Assembly: GCA_945883845.1 (NCBI GenBank)
Contig: CAMCYI010000022.1
Span: forward strand, 1 to 57,671
DNA length: 57,671 nt
Reading direction: 5' to 3'
Origin: Bacteriovorax stolpii
GTDB lineage: Bacteria > Bdellovibrionota > Bacteriovoracia > Bacteriovoracales > Bacteriovoracaceae
Both the position numbers and the translations under genes were made by a program. Below, one piece after another: positions 8,645 to 17,118 of the stretch; positions within the stretch are counted from its first letter, which is position 1; each line of letters opens with the position of its first letter. The notes under the pieces were generated by a model, which was given only the letters and a program-made list of their open reading frames with translations, was not told the origin of the DNA and did not search any database.

Positions 8645-9456
8645 GTCTCTTTCCTTGTGAGTTCGTAGAACTGCATACTGAGGCAATATACAGAATCCTT
8701 ATCGGTGTGCTTGCTGGCATCGTGTTCAAATTCGCGTCTGAAGTCGCGGAGTTTTTCTTTGAACTCCGGAATTTTTTCTTTTTTAATGGAGACGATATTC
8801 GAAGCATACTCGCGGTCCATCACATCCTGAGTGAAGATGGCTTCCATCGCCTTCTTCATCAACTGGGTATGGAATTTTTTAAGCGATACCGAAGGTACGT
8901 CATTCGGAGTTGCGAGGAATTTAAACGTATCTACAAGTTTGCCGTCTTTTTCGGCAAGAAGTTCGAGTTGTTTCATGCGAACAATAGCTTCCTGAACTTC
9001 GTGGATTGAAATCCCCAGCATATCGGCCATCCAGCGTGGATCATTCTGAAACGTAGATAAATAAGTTAGTTCGAGGATCGCAAAATGGTACCAGTCAGAG
9101 ATCACTTTAAAATATTCAAGTTGAAGCTCGTTGAAAACTTTCGCCTCTTCTTTAAATTCACCAATGCGTGACTTGAATTCATTTCTCTCTTTCACACTTC
9201 TTGCGTGAAGAGCACCGACCGAATGGCAGAACCATTTAGACTTATTATCAGAGAGTTTAAGCTTCTTAGCGACGACCTCTGCCGTATCAACAGAAAGTCC
9301 CTGCTTCCTGTTCAAAATCTGAGAAAGTCTTGGTGCTGGTAAGTTCAGATCCCGCGCAAACGCGCGAAGAGAGTAAGAGGCATTCACCGTCTTACGCTTG
9401 TGGAACTCATCATTAAGAAGGTCGTGGTAGCTACTGTATTGCATAGGCTTCATCAT
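8641..9456 (-). CDS. TIGR02147-family HTH regulator
   Basis: A 271-residue protein with the TIGR02147 layout known from Fibrobacter and Bdellovibrio: N-terminal YSSYHDLLNDEF, an HTH around LRAFARDLNLPAPRLSQILN, then a second winged-helix-like part (LGISIHEVQEAIVRMKQLELL) and a C-terminal segment ending in YCLSMQFYELT. Such proteins are presumed transcription factors. The start at 9456 (ATGATG) fits the family N-terminus; a TTG at 9501 is possible but adds nothing family-like. No good ribosome-binding site is seen. It lies 62 bp downstream of the esterase gene and overlaps the exported protein gene by four bases. Confidence 0.8.
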   Translation of the reverse strand: MMKPMQYSSYHDLLNDEFHKRKTVNASYSLRAFARDLNLPAPRLSQILNRKQGLSVDTAEVVAKKLKLSDNKSKWFCHSVGALHARSVKERNEFKSRIGEFKEEAKVFNELQLEYFKVISDWYHFAILELTYLSTFQNDPRWMADMLGISIHEVQEAIVRMKQLELLAEKDGKLVDTFKFLATPNDVPSVSLKKFHTQLMKKAMEAIFTQDVMDREYASNIVSIKKEKIPEFKEKLRDFRREFEHDASKHTDKDSVYCLSMQFYELTRKET

Positions 9457-9518
9457 AACGGAAGAATGTTGAAGCCAGAGTTGCTTTGGAAATATATTCA
9501 AGTATGTCTAAAGATTGG

Positions 9519-10328
9519 TCAGGGCATAAGTCGTTTAAAAAACTGGAGTCCTTCTTCGAAAGCGCGGTTTCTGCTCTCTTTATTGAGGCCATGGCCTTCG
9601 AGTGGACGAGTGATGAGTTGATGGCGTGCTGAAACTTTGATGGACTCGCGATGAAGGATCTCGGCCTGATGGTAAGGAACGACATCATCGATGGTTCCAT
9701 GAATCGTCAGGATAGGGGGAGAATCTTTTTTCATGAAATTTACAGGGCTCCCTGCAACCCACTGGATCCCACCCCTCTCCTGGCCGAAGGTCAGAAGGAT
9801 GAGATCGCGAAGCTTCGGTCCCTCATCATAGAGAGATGTGATTTCTGTCGGGCCGTAGAGATTGAGGATTCCTTTAATCAGAGTGGGATTGGTGAGCCCG
9901 GCCATGAGGGCGAGATGGGCCCCAGCAGACTCTCCGGCCAGACCGATGCGATTCGGATCTATGCCGTGAGACCTTCCCTCTTTTTTGATCCATGCGAGAG
10001 CGCACTTAACATCTTCAAGAGGTGCCGGATAAGGGTCAATGACCACATTGTTTTCTTCGCGCACTAACCGGTAGTTTATCGCTATCGCAACGAACTTTTT
10101 ATTCGCTGTCATGAGGAGTTGTTCGTGAAAGCCGTCTTTTGAACCATAGGCCCAGCCACCACCGTGAAGAAAGACAATCACGGGAAGGTTCGATCCATCC
10201 GGTTGATAGAGGTCTAAAAAAATACTGCCAGAACGGGTCTGGCAGTATGGGATGTTTTTCTTAAATGTAACTGATGCCGGGAGACTGGCGGAGAGAAAGA
10301 GCAATATAAGAGAAAGACTAAATTTCAT
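9519..10328 (-). CDS. Exported alpha/beta hydrolase (acetylesterase/lipase-like)
   Basis: A 269-residue carboxylesterase of the BD-FAE/Aes type. The signal peptide is MKFSLSLILLFLSASLPAS. Catalytic features: HGGGW oxyanion loop, GESAGAHLAL nucleophile elbow, an Asp in GTIDDVVP and the His in LEGHGLN. It probably acts on short acyl esters in the periplasm or outside. Its start lies two bases after the stop of the upstream gene, so the two are co-translated. Substrate unknown. Confidence 0.88.
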   Translation of the reverse strand: MKFSLSLILLFLSASLPASVTFKKNIPYCQTRSGSIFLDLYQPDGSNLPVIVFLHGGGWAYGSKDGFHEQLLMTANKKFVAIAINYRLVREENNVVIDPYPAPLEDVKCALAWIKKEGRSHGIDPNRIGLAGESAGAHLALMAGLTNPTLIKGILNLYGPTEITSLYDEGPKLRDLILLTFGQERGGIQWVAGSPVNFMKKDSPPILTIHGTIDDVVPYHQAEILHRESIKVSARHQLITRPLEGHGLNKESRNRAFEEGLQFFKRLMP

Positions 10329-10330
10329 TG

Positions 10331-10915
10331 CTATCTGAATGTAATGTCGAATTCACGGTTCAGGACCGTCGGAAGCTTCACACCTTTGAGCTTCAGATGA
10401 ACTTCGCCCTCGCCTATTCCCTGAACAAAGTCCTTACAGTCATAGCCGTAAGAAGTTTCAATCGTCTTCGGTGCTGGTTTACATTCTGAACCAAAGCGAG
10501 CTGAAGAATTTGAAATCAGATCGAAGGCCGGAGATGTCGGCTTACGATGAGGTTTCAAGTCAGAGTAGAATGCGAAAGTAGATCCCACCTTCGATGACTC
10601 AAGAACAACATAGTATACTTTCCAGTTACAGAAATTTCCTTTCGGATATGTCAGGGGAATCGAGTATTCCAGTGTGCTGGTACCTGTGGTAACGGGAGCT
10701 GCTGCATAGAAATCTTCTTCACGATCCTGAAGGCCCGGCATCATCATCCCGGGAACTTTACAGAGAGGGTTCTGCGACGTGAAATGAACTCTTGGGGCCT
10801 TAAACTCACTGGCAGCTATGCCTTTGAGATTCACGGTGAGCTTCAGCGTGGCGGCCGGTACTGCAGAGGTAATCAACAGACTCAAGAGGCATGACATTTT
10901 TATTGAAGTTTTCAT
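10331..10915 (-). CDS. Exported protein, unknown function
   Basis: A 194-residue exported protein with signal peptide MKTSIKMSCLLSLLITSAVPA. The mature part is predicted beta-rich (TLKLTVNLKGI at its start, ending GVKLPTVLNREFDITFR) with six Cys, which suggests a disulfide-stabilised periplasmic or secreted domain. A GTG at 10921 is an alternative start with GGA upstream. It is the first gene of the minus-strand run and is followed two bases later by the esterase. Confidence 0.7.
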   Translation of the reverse strand: MKTSIKMSCLLSLLITSAVPAATLKLTVNLKGIAASEFKAPRVHFTSQNPLCKVPGMMMPGLQDREEDFYAAAPVTTGTSTLEYSIPLTYPKGNFCNWKVYYVVLESSKVGSTFAFYSDLKPHRKPTSPAFDLISNSSARFGSECKPAPKTIETSYGYDCKDFVQGIGEGEVHLKLKGVKLPTVLNREFDITFR

Positions 10916-10978
10916 GAGCACAGTGTTGTCCGGAAAAGACTTTTTCTCAAGAGAAAAGGAATGGAGTCGAAAGACAGT

Positions 10979-11008
10979 GTAAAAAAGTAAGGGGACCTAA
11001 GGGTCCCC
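10979..11008 (-). terminator. Intrinsic terminator of the outer-membrane protein gene
   Basis: On the minus strand GGGGACC (11008-11002) pairs with GGTCCCC (10997-10991) around a four-base loop, followed by TTACTTTTTT. It lies ten bases after the stop at 11018. Confidence 0.85.
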
Positions 11009-11017
11009 TGCGCGCGT

Positions 11018-11998
11018 TTAGAAGAAATTGATGTTGGTCGAGAGAGCGATGTTGGTACGATCAGAGCGGATATCACTCGGGATGTACTGAATGTTCGGGT
11101 ACAGGAAGACGTCACGGGAGAGAAGAATCCCGAAGCCCACTGACTGATAGACCTTACGTTTTTCGTAAGTCCAGTTGTCCTGGTTTCGCAGATGCTGGTA
11201 CACCCACTGCCCGAAAGCAGTACGGAACATAACCTTGTCACTGATTTCATACTCAACTGCGGGATACACACCGAACACCTGATCTGTGAGTGCAGGATTT
11301 TCTTTTGAGAACGTGTAAAACTGAAGGGCAATGTTACCGCCGTAAGAAAATTTTGTTCCTTCGATGTTATGCATGAACTGCTGACTGAGGTAATACGACC
11401 AGCGGTAGCCATCAAGCTTCTGCTGATTGTTTGTAACAAGAGTGCCCTTGAAATTTGTGACCATCTGGAGAAATGCGAACTTGTTTAAATAAGTCGCTTT
11501 AAGAAGCGGATCGTTCACTGTGAGTTTCTGATGATTTTCATCAAAGTTCTCTTTGAGTTTTGGATCTTTAGTTTTGATCGTATCGTGAAACGGAGTTGTC
11601 CAGAAAACACCCGTACTCGCCGTTAAGCTAAAAAGTTTTGTGAAACGATGGCGTACTCCAATGTCACCTGTAAGATTCTGAAGCTGAAGGGCATCGGCAC
11701 CTTTCACAATATTGGGTCTTTGCGGTTCTTTTGGAAATGCGAGAGATCCACCCTGATAGTTCCAGCTGGAAGACACACTCCAGGTCGATAGAGATCCTGA
11801 GTCAGCACGCAGACGACGGTTTGTGATCAGCTGATCGGCCTTGTCGATCGTGTTGGGAGCCGCCGTTTTCACGGGGTCGGTCACAGGAGCAGTTTCAACG
11901 TTTAAAGTTTGTTTTTCGTCCTTCTTATCTTCTGCCAATACGGGAAGGGAAAGAGCGAGAAAAATCATGAAACTAAAGACAGTGCGAAAACTCAGCAT
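11018..11998 (-). CDS. Outer-membrane beta-barrel protein
   Basis: A 326-residue protein with a signal peptide (MLSFRTVFSFMIFLALSLPVLA), a charged linker, then repeated amphipathic strands rich in Tyr and Phe (GDIGVRHRFTKLFSLTAS, GTKFSYGGNIALQFYTF, KVMFRTAFGQWVYQHL) and a C-terminal aromatic residue (STNINFF), the signal for BAM-mediated insertion. No porin family is named with confidence. The ATG at 11998 has GAGGA five bases upstream. It is divergent from the Ig-like lipoprotein gene. Confidence 0.78.
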   Translation of the reverse strand: MLSFRTVFSFMIFLALSLPVLAEDKKDEKQTLNVETAPVTDPVKTAAPNTIDKADQLITNRRLRADSGSLSTWSVSSSWNYQGGSLAFPKEPQRPNIVKGADALQLQNLTGDIGVRHRFTKLFSLTASTGVFWTTPFHDTIKTKDPKLKENFDENHQKLTVNDPLLKATYLNKFAFLQMVTNFKGTLVTNNQQKLDGYRWSYYLSQQFMHNIEGTKFSYGGNIALQFYTFSKENPALTDQVFGVYPAVEYEISDKVMFRTAFGQWVYQHLRNQDNWTYEKRKVYQSVGFGILLSRDVFLYPNIQYIPSDIRSDRTNIALSTNINFF

Positions 11999-12168
11999 AA
12001 CATCCTCATGAAGAAGAGGTGTCATAACGACACCACATTTTAAGCACTTAGCTATATTGATTGATATACCAAACAGAAGTTGAATCTACAAACACTTTTT
12101 TGGACAACAGGTTCAGTCGGACACTTCGTGCATAAAATTCTCGGAAAAAGGACCGAAGAGTTTAGGTG

Positions 12169-14310
12169 ATGAATATTTCACTGTCTCGATCCATTCAGAT
12201 GACTTTGCAGCTCTGCCTTCTGGTTCTGCTGCAGGCCTGTGTCGCGCAAAGCTCGAAGAAAGTTTCTGTCGCTGCGATTAGTGATCTTGTCATCAACACG
12301 CAGCCAGTTTCTCAAGCAGTTGTGCTCGCATCTGATGTGACGTTTACGGTGAATGCGAGCAGCTCAGAGAATATTTCCTATCAATGGTATATGAGCAACG
12401 TTCCGATTCCGGGTGCGACCGGATCGTCATTTACAATTGCCTCAGTCGGATTTGAAGATACAGGTTTATATTACGTTGTTGTAAGAGACTCTGTTGCTTC
12501 TGTGAAAAGTCTGAAAGCTACACTGACAGTTTCCCCAACAAGTATTGCGCCAGTCATCCGCACTCAACCGGCCTCTGTGCTGGTAACGGAAGGATTCACT
12601 GCGAACTTCTCTGTCGTGGCCACCGGAACTAATCTCTCTTACCAATGGTTTAAGGGATTGACTCCTCTTGATGGCGAAACCAAATCCACTCTTTCAATCA
12701 TTGATGTTTTGCCGGCGAATGCAGGCTCATACCATGTTGTTGTCAGCAATGATGCAAGCAATGTGAGAAGTTTCTCTGCACGTCTGACTGTTAATGCCAT
12801 TGTGATAGCTCCTGTCATCACAACAGATCCTGCTTCAGTCACAGTGACAGAAGGAAATCTCCTCGCACTAACAGTTGTGGCAACCGGCTCCAATCTTACT
12901 TACCAATGGTACCAGGATGGCCTTCCAATTTCTGGTGCGATACTGGCCACCTATAGTGTAGGTGCAGTTGCTCTTGGCGACGCCGGATTCTATCAGGTCG
13001 TCGTCAGTAACACCGGTGGAAGTGTTTTGAGTTCAGGAACCGTTGTTTCCGTGACTCCACTCCTTACGGCACCAGTTATTTCCCAGCAACCACTCAGTGT
13101 GACTGCTGCACTCGGAACTGAAGTTACTTTTTCTGTGACGGCATCGGGTGTCGGTAACGAATACGAATGGCTTAAAGATGGTGATGTAATTGATGAAGCT
13201 ACAACTGACACACTCACCATCTCTTCAGTACTGGGAGCAGATGCCGGTGTATACCAGGTGGAAATTTCCAACAACCTTGGAACAGTTCTCAGCAATGAAG
13301 TCACCCTTACTATCAGTCTTTCTACAAACGGTGTGAACACTGTCAATGTGGTCAACTCTGTTTTAAATTTCATGAATTCTTTGAACGTTGATCAGAAGGC
13401 CACACTTCAGATTCCGTTCACACTTGCCAATGCGAAAATCTGGTCAGCGGGCACTGTTGCAGCGGCACCACGAAATGGTCTCTCTCTCAGTCAGGTTGAT
13501 AATGCCCAGATGATCAAGGCCCTTCAGGTAACAGAAACTGCCTTGAGTGCAGAAGGAAGCATCCTTGTGACTGAGATTCTCGCCGCAGATACAGAATTGA
13601 AAGGCTACGATTCCATTAATTATGCCGACGATAAGTACAACGTGGCCGTGCTTGGTACGCCTTCATTGTCAGATGCCTGGATGTTCCAGATGTCCGGACA
13701 CAACCTCGGCGTCAACATCGCTTACAATGCACCTTTCTTCACCGGCACACCACTCTTCCTCGCTACCGAGCCGGCAAACTGGACAGATAATGGCTTTACT
13801 TCTCACGCGCCGATGGAAAAGCAACGGCTCGCGATGAAAAATCTTTTTGCGAAAGTCAGCGGTAAAACCGGAGTAGTTATCGGCGGAACATTCACCGACG
13901 TTCTGATGAGTGCGAATGGCACTGCCGGATATGATACAAACTATCCCCAGACCTATCCGAGTTCGAATAGAGGTGTTCTTGTTTCTACATTCACGACAGC
14001 AGAGAAAGAAGCAGTGAAGCTTGCCATTGAGGCATGGGTGAATCTCCTGGCAGCTGATGTGGCAGCAGAAATCCTCACTGCTTATGAAGATGATAGTGCT
14101 CTCGATGCGACCTATGTTGCCATCAACAAAAGCAATGCTGATTTCAACGCTAACCCATCAGGGACGAGCGGGAAAAATTCGTACATTCGTATTGACGGGC
14201 CAAGAGTATGGATTGAGTTTCTGGTTACGGCAGGAACTGTTGTGACGACGAAAGTTCAATACCGCTCCGTATGGCGTGATAAGTCCGCCGACTACGGAGC
14301 AGAATTTTAA
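12169..14310 (+). CDS. Lipoprotein with four Ig-like domains and a DUF3500 domain
   Basis: A 713-residue lipoprotein: the hydrophobic segment ends in the lipobox LLQAC. Residues about 40-385 hold four Ig-like repeats with the recurring pattern ITTQPASVxVTEG...YQWYxDGxxIxGA...DAGxYxVVVSN. The last 320 residues match DUF3500 (RNGLSLSQVDNAQ, LGTPS, QMSGHNLGVN, RVWIEF), a family found in secreted proteins of unknown activity; the family GHHL motif is GHNL here. The start ATG 12169 is preferred; GTG 12166 is equally close. It is convergent with the protease gene, two bases apart. Surface adhesion or substrate binding is a reasonable inference. Confidence 0.82.
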   Translation: MNISLSRSIQMTLQLCLLVLLQACVAQSSKKVSVAAISDLVINTQPVSQAVVLASDVTFTVNASSSENISYQWYMSNVPIPGATGSSFTIASVGFEDTGLYYVVVRDSVASVKSLKATLTVSPTSIAPVIRTQPASVLVTEGFTANFSVVATGTNLSYQWFKGLTPLDGETKSTLSIIDVLPANAGSYHVVVSNDASNVRSFSARLTVNAIVIAPVITTDPASVTVTEGNLLALTVVATGSNLTYQWYQDGLPISGAILATYSVGAVALGDAGFYQVVVSNTGGSVLSSGTVVSVTPLLTAPVISQQPLSVTAALGTEVTFSVTASGVGNEYEWLKDGDVIDEATTDTLTISSVLGADAGVYQVEISNNLGTVLSNEVTLTISLSTNGVNTVNVVNSVLNFMNSLNVDQKATLQIPFTLANAKIWSAGTVAAAPRNGLSLSQVDNAQMIKALQVTETALSAEGSILVTEILAADTELKGYDSINYADDKYNVAVLGTPSLSDAWMFQMSGHNLGVNIAYNAPFFTGTPLFLATEPANWTDNGFTSHAPMEKQRLAMKNLFAKVSGKTGVVIGGTFTDVLMSANGTAGYDTNYPQTYPSSNRGVLVSTFTTAEKEAVKLAIEAWVNLLAADVAAEILTAYEDDSALDATYVAINKSNADFNANPSGTSGKNSYIRIDGPRVWIEFLVTAGTVVTTKVQYRSVWRDKSADYGAEF

Positions 14311-14312
14311 TC

Positions 14313-15440
14313 TTACTTCGTGTACGAGACCGTGCCAGAGTTCAGCGTGTTCCCCGCCTTATCCACCACTTTCACATAATAAGCTGCACTTCTTGTAGGA
14401 GGCGTTTGCGCAAATGTCAGCGTCGATGTTGATCCCTGGAGATATGATGTAGTCGATCCACTGAGCGTGCGATAGATCTTATAAAGTGAAACCCCCTCGG
14501 AGGAGACAGCACCCGTCCAGTTCAAAGTCACTTTCGTAGACGACCTCGAGAGACTGAGATTTGTCACCGCTTTCAAAACGAGAGAAGAAAAATTCACTTT
14601 TAATGAGTTCGCAGTTTTCCCGTCACCATCAACGGCCTTCACATAGTACTCAGCATTTTTAGTTGGTGCCGTCTGTGTGTAGGAAAGTGAACTGGTTGTT
14701 GTCTGAAGATATGCCGTCGTTGATCCAGAGAGTATACGGTAAACCTTGTAGCTTGAAATCCCCGCTCCTGAGCTCGCCCTGCTCCAGGAAAGAGTCACGG
14801 TTGTGCCTGACTTGGATAACGAAAGTTTTGTAGGTGCAGTCAATGGTGAAGGTGATGTTCCGTTCATGACTTCGGAGTCAACTGAGAGCTTTAAGATGAT
14901 GCTTCCGATTCCGTAAGGGACAGAATAATCGCGGCTGGTAGAGTAACTGCTTGCGTGATCAAAACCAAGCTTGTGCAGCCATTCGTGAACAAGATTGTGG
15001 GAAACTTCTCCAGGTGTGTACGAGTTAAAAAACTTGGTATTGACGTAGATTCGTTTCGTGTCGGGATACGTGTAGCCTACCGTGCTCGTAAAACTGTTTG
15101 TATAAAATTCCACTTCGATATCCATCGCATTGTTTCGCGTTGGCTGAAGTATCTCGGACCCTGCAAGCATCTTGCTGTAGATCTGCTCGTTGGTGAAGCC
15201 ACCATTATCAACGAACGTTTTCTTTCCGTTGTAAGAGTGATTCAAAACCGCTGTGCGGAATTTTTCGCTGGCGATTATTTTTCTGATAATGTCTTCGGCC
15301 TTCAGGATTTTATCTTCCTGAGTTGAAGTGGCCGATACAAGTTTGACATTAGTGTCGAAAGTAAAAGCTTCGGTGGGGACATCAGCATAAAGAGAAAAAG
15401 AGAAGAGAACGAAAGAAAAAATTAAAAGCATTCTGGTCAT
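14313..15440 (-). CDS. Exported metzincin-like protease with two FN3 domains
   Basis: A 375-residue exported protein. After the signal peptide (MTRMLLIFSFVLFSFSLYA), residues 22-195 contain the zinc motif HEWLHKLGFDH at about 152-162, which fits HExxHxxGxxH of metzincins; SEVMNG at about 189-194 may be the Met-turn. Two fibronectin type III repeats follow (about 200-285 and 290-375), each with SSYKVYR-LSGSTT-YLQ and YYVKxVD. It is probably a secreted zinc endopeptidase. The ATG has AGGGT upstream. It converges on the Ig-like lipoprotein gene. Confidence 0.8.
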   Translation of the reverse strand: MTRMLLIFSFVLFSFSLYADVPTEAFTFDTNVKLVSATSTQEDKILKAEDIIRKIIASEKFRTAVLNHSYNGKKTFVDNGGFTNEQIYSKMLAGSEILQPTRNNAMDIEVEFYTNSFTSTVGYTYPDTKRIYVNTKFFNSYTPGEVSHNLVHEWLHKLGFDHASSYSTSRDYSVPYGIGSIILKLSVDSEVMNGTSPSPLTAPTKLSLSKSGTTVTLSWSRASSGAGISSYKVYRILSGSTTAYLQTTTSSLSYTQTAPTKNAEYYVKAVDGDGKTANSLKVNFSSLVLKAVTNLSLSRSSTKVTLNWTGAVSSEGVSLYKIYRTLSGSTTSYLQGSTSTLTFAQTPPTRSAAYYVKVVDKAGNTLNSGTVSYTK

Positions 15441-15506
15441 GTTTACCCTCTTGGTAGGTCATCAACATCCAAATCCATGGATGTTAAAAAACGTCTTAAG
15501 AGTAAT

Positions 15507-15535
15507 TTGACACAATGTAGAATTAATTAAATAAC
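15507..15535 (+). promoter_or_regulatory. Promoter with perfect -35 box in a gene-free gap
   Basis: TTGACA at 15507-15512, a 17-base spacer and AATAAC at 15530-15535. No plus-strand coding frame follows before 15819, so it may drive a non-coding RNA. Confidence 0.4.
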
Positions 15536-15541
15536 ATTCTG

Positions 15542-15753
15542 CGCTATTTCTTGAGAATAGTTTTTATTTTCAGGAGTTTAAAGCTGTTTACGCAAGTGGA
15601 CTCGGACTATTTTAGTTCTTCAATTTAGGAGAGAAATTTTTCCTTCTCTTTGAGAATAAGATCGGGTTTCACGAGGTGTGATTTCTTCCACATTTGAGAC
15701 AAAAGTCCACGAGGTATTACAGGAATGTCCCTACATATCCTCGCATTTTTTTT
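15542..15753 (+). ncRNA. Candidate small RNA in the 378-bp gap between two minus-strand genes
   Basis: The gap 15441-15818 holds no convincing frame. A plus-strand promoter (15507-15535) would start a transcript near 15542. It could end at an irregular hairpin (CGAGG at 15710-15714 with CCTCG at 15739-15743, extra pairs inside) followed by CA and eight T (15746-15753). The size would be about 210 nt. The gap also holds an inverted repeat AACATCC/GGATGTT at 15464-15485 near the protease start. The RNA is an inference from these signals. Confidence 0.35.
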
Positions 15754-15781
15754 CTGTAATTTTTTTCATCGTTTTAAATTT

Positions 15782-15809
15782 AAGGGCCTCAACTTACGCT
15801 GAGACCCTT
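15782..15809. terminator. Hairpin downstream of the GlsB-like gene
   Basis: AAGGGCCTCA (15782-15791) pairs with TGAGACCCTT (15800-15809) with one mismatch. It lies just after the minus-strand stop at 15819, but no T tract follows, so termination would be weak or factor-dependent. Confidence 0.45.
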
Positions 15810-15818
15810 GAGAAATTC

Positions 15819-16082
15819 TTAATGAGTGATGGAACGATTTGAGTTTTTGCTAACAACCATTCGGTAGATTACAAGAAGAATGACGGCACCAAGAACCGAT
15901 GCAATGAATCCTGCAGGTTCACCTTCTGCATACATTCCTGTTTGTATACCAATGAAGTTAGCGACGAAGGCACCTGCAACACCGAGAAGCATTGTTACAA
16001 TGAATCCCCCTGGGTCACGTCCAGGCATGAGCATTTTTGCGATCACACCAATGAAGAGACCGATTAAAAGAGTATAAAGCAT
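15819..16082 (-). CDS. GlsB/YeaQ/YmgE family membrane protein
   Basis: An 87-residue inner-membrane protein of the transglycosylase-associated (GlsB/YeaQ/YmgE) family, often linked to general stress responses. Three hydrophobic helices with the family motifs KMLMPGRDPGG, TMLLGVAGAFV and GFIASVLGAVILL are present at normal length. AAAAGGA lies upstream of the ATG. It stands alone, divergent from the reductase gene. Confidence 0.92.
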   Translation of the reverse strand: MLYTLLIGLFIGVIAKMLMPGRDPGGFIVTMLLGVAGAFVANFIGIQTGMYAEGEPAGFIASVLGAVILLVIYRMVVSKNSNRSITH

Positions 16083-16183
16083 AAAATCCTTTTGAAGTGT
16101 GCTCCATTGCCCACCTCTTTATACCCAAACTAGTATGCAAGGTTGATACCGTTTAATAGTTGAGGATTACCGCTTCGCTTTCC

Positions 16184-16213
16184 TTGATCATTGATCTGCG
16201 CTACGGATAGAAT
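16184..16213 (+). promoter_or_regulatory. Promoter of the aldo/keto reductase gene
   Basis: TTGATC (16184-16189), 18-base spacer, TAGAAT (16208-16213). It would give a leader of about 23 nt carrying GAGGGG before the ATG at 16243. Confidence 0.5.
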
Positions 16214-16242
16214 CTCTGCTCAATACTGATCGAGGGGTTTCA

Positions 16243-17067
16243 ATGAATGCACAGATTTCATTTCACGATGGCCATAAGATTTCACAACTCGGATTTGGAA
16301 TGTGGCAGGTAGCTGAAGCCACGGCCGTTGAAACTCTCCTCGTGGCCATGAAGGCCGGCTATCGCGCAATAGATTGTGCACAGATTTATCACAACGAAGC
16401 TCCGCTTGGTGAGGCGATCAAAAAATGCGGTCTTAAAAGAAGTGACCTCTACATCACGACCAAAATCTGGAACGAAGAACAAGGTAGAGACAAGACCCTC
16501 ACTTCATTCGATGTCAGTATGAAAAAGTTGGGTCTTGAAAAACTCGATCTTCTTCTCATTCACTGGCCTTCTCCCCACCGAAATCTTTTTACTGAAACAT
16601 GGAAGACTCTGATTGAAATCAAAAAATCCGGAAGGGTTGATTCCATCGGCGTTTCAAATTTTCGTGAAGAAGACTTAAAAAAAATCATGGATGCGAGCGG
16701 AGTCATCCCCGTGGTAAATCAGATTGAACTGCATCCTAGGTTTCAGCAAAAAACTCTCCGTGCCTATCATGAAGAATTCGGAATCAGGACTGAGAGCTGG
16801 AGCCCATTGGGACAGGGTCATGTGATTGCTGATCCGGTTTTAAAAAAGATTGCCGATAAACATAAAAAGACTTCTGCTCAGGTGATCATCCGCTGGCACA
16901 TCGAATCTGGTCTTATTGTGATTCCAAAATCTGTCACCCCTGAAAGAATCAGAGAGAATTTCGATGTTTTTGATTTCAAGCTCGATGCTGATGAGATGAA
17001 ACTGATTGAAAAGATGGACGATAAGAACGGTAGAATCGGCCCGGACCCCGGGACAGCAGCTTTCTGA
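16243..17067 (+). CDS. Aldo/keto reductase
   Basis: A cytoplasmic NAD(P)H-dependent oxidoreductase of 274 residues, related to 2,5-diketo-D-gluconate reductases. The catalytic tetrad is visible as D44 (RAIDCAQIY), Y49, K74 (ITTKI) and H107 (LLLIHWP). VGVSNF-type (SIGVSNF) and the cofactor-binding IPKSVTPERIREN segment are present. GAGGGG precedes the ATG, and the gene has its own promoter. Natural substrate unknown. Confidence 0.94.
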   Translation: MNAQISFHDGHKISQLGFGMWQVAEATAVETLLVAMKAGYRAIDCAQIYHNEAPLGEAIKKCGLKRSDLYITTKIWNEEQGRDKTLTSFDVSMKKLGLEKLDLLLIHWPSPHRNLFTETWKTLIEIKKSGRVDSIGVSNFREEDLKKIMDASGVIPVVNQIELHPRFQQKTLRAYHEEFGIRTESWSPLGQGHVIADPVLKKIADKHKKTSAQVIIRWHIESGLIVIPKSVTPERIRENFDVFDFKLDADEMKLIEKMDDKNGRIGPDPGTAAF

Positions 17068-17083
17068 ATTGCTGCTCCGGTCC

Positions 17084-17112
17084 TTGGACAGGGTGAGAAC
17101 TTTTCCTAGGAT
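17084..17112 (+). promoter_or_regulatory. Promoter placing the start site at or beside the ATG of the next gene
   Basis: TTGGAC (17084-17089), 17-base spacer, TAGGAT (17107-17112), then six bases to the ATG at 17119. AGGA inside the -10 box could also serve as a ribosome-binding site, so the leaderless reading is not certain. Confidence 0.5.
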
Positions 17113-17118
17113 AGATGT

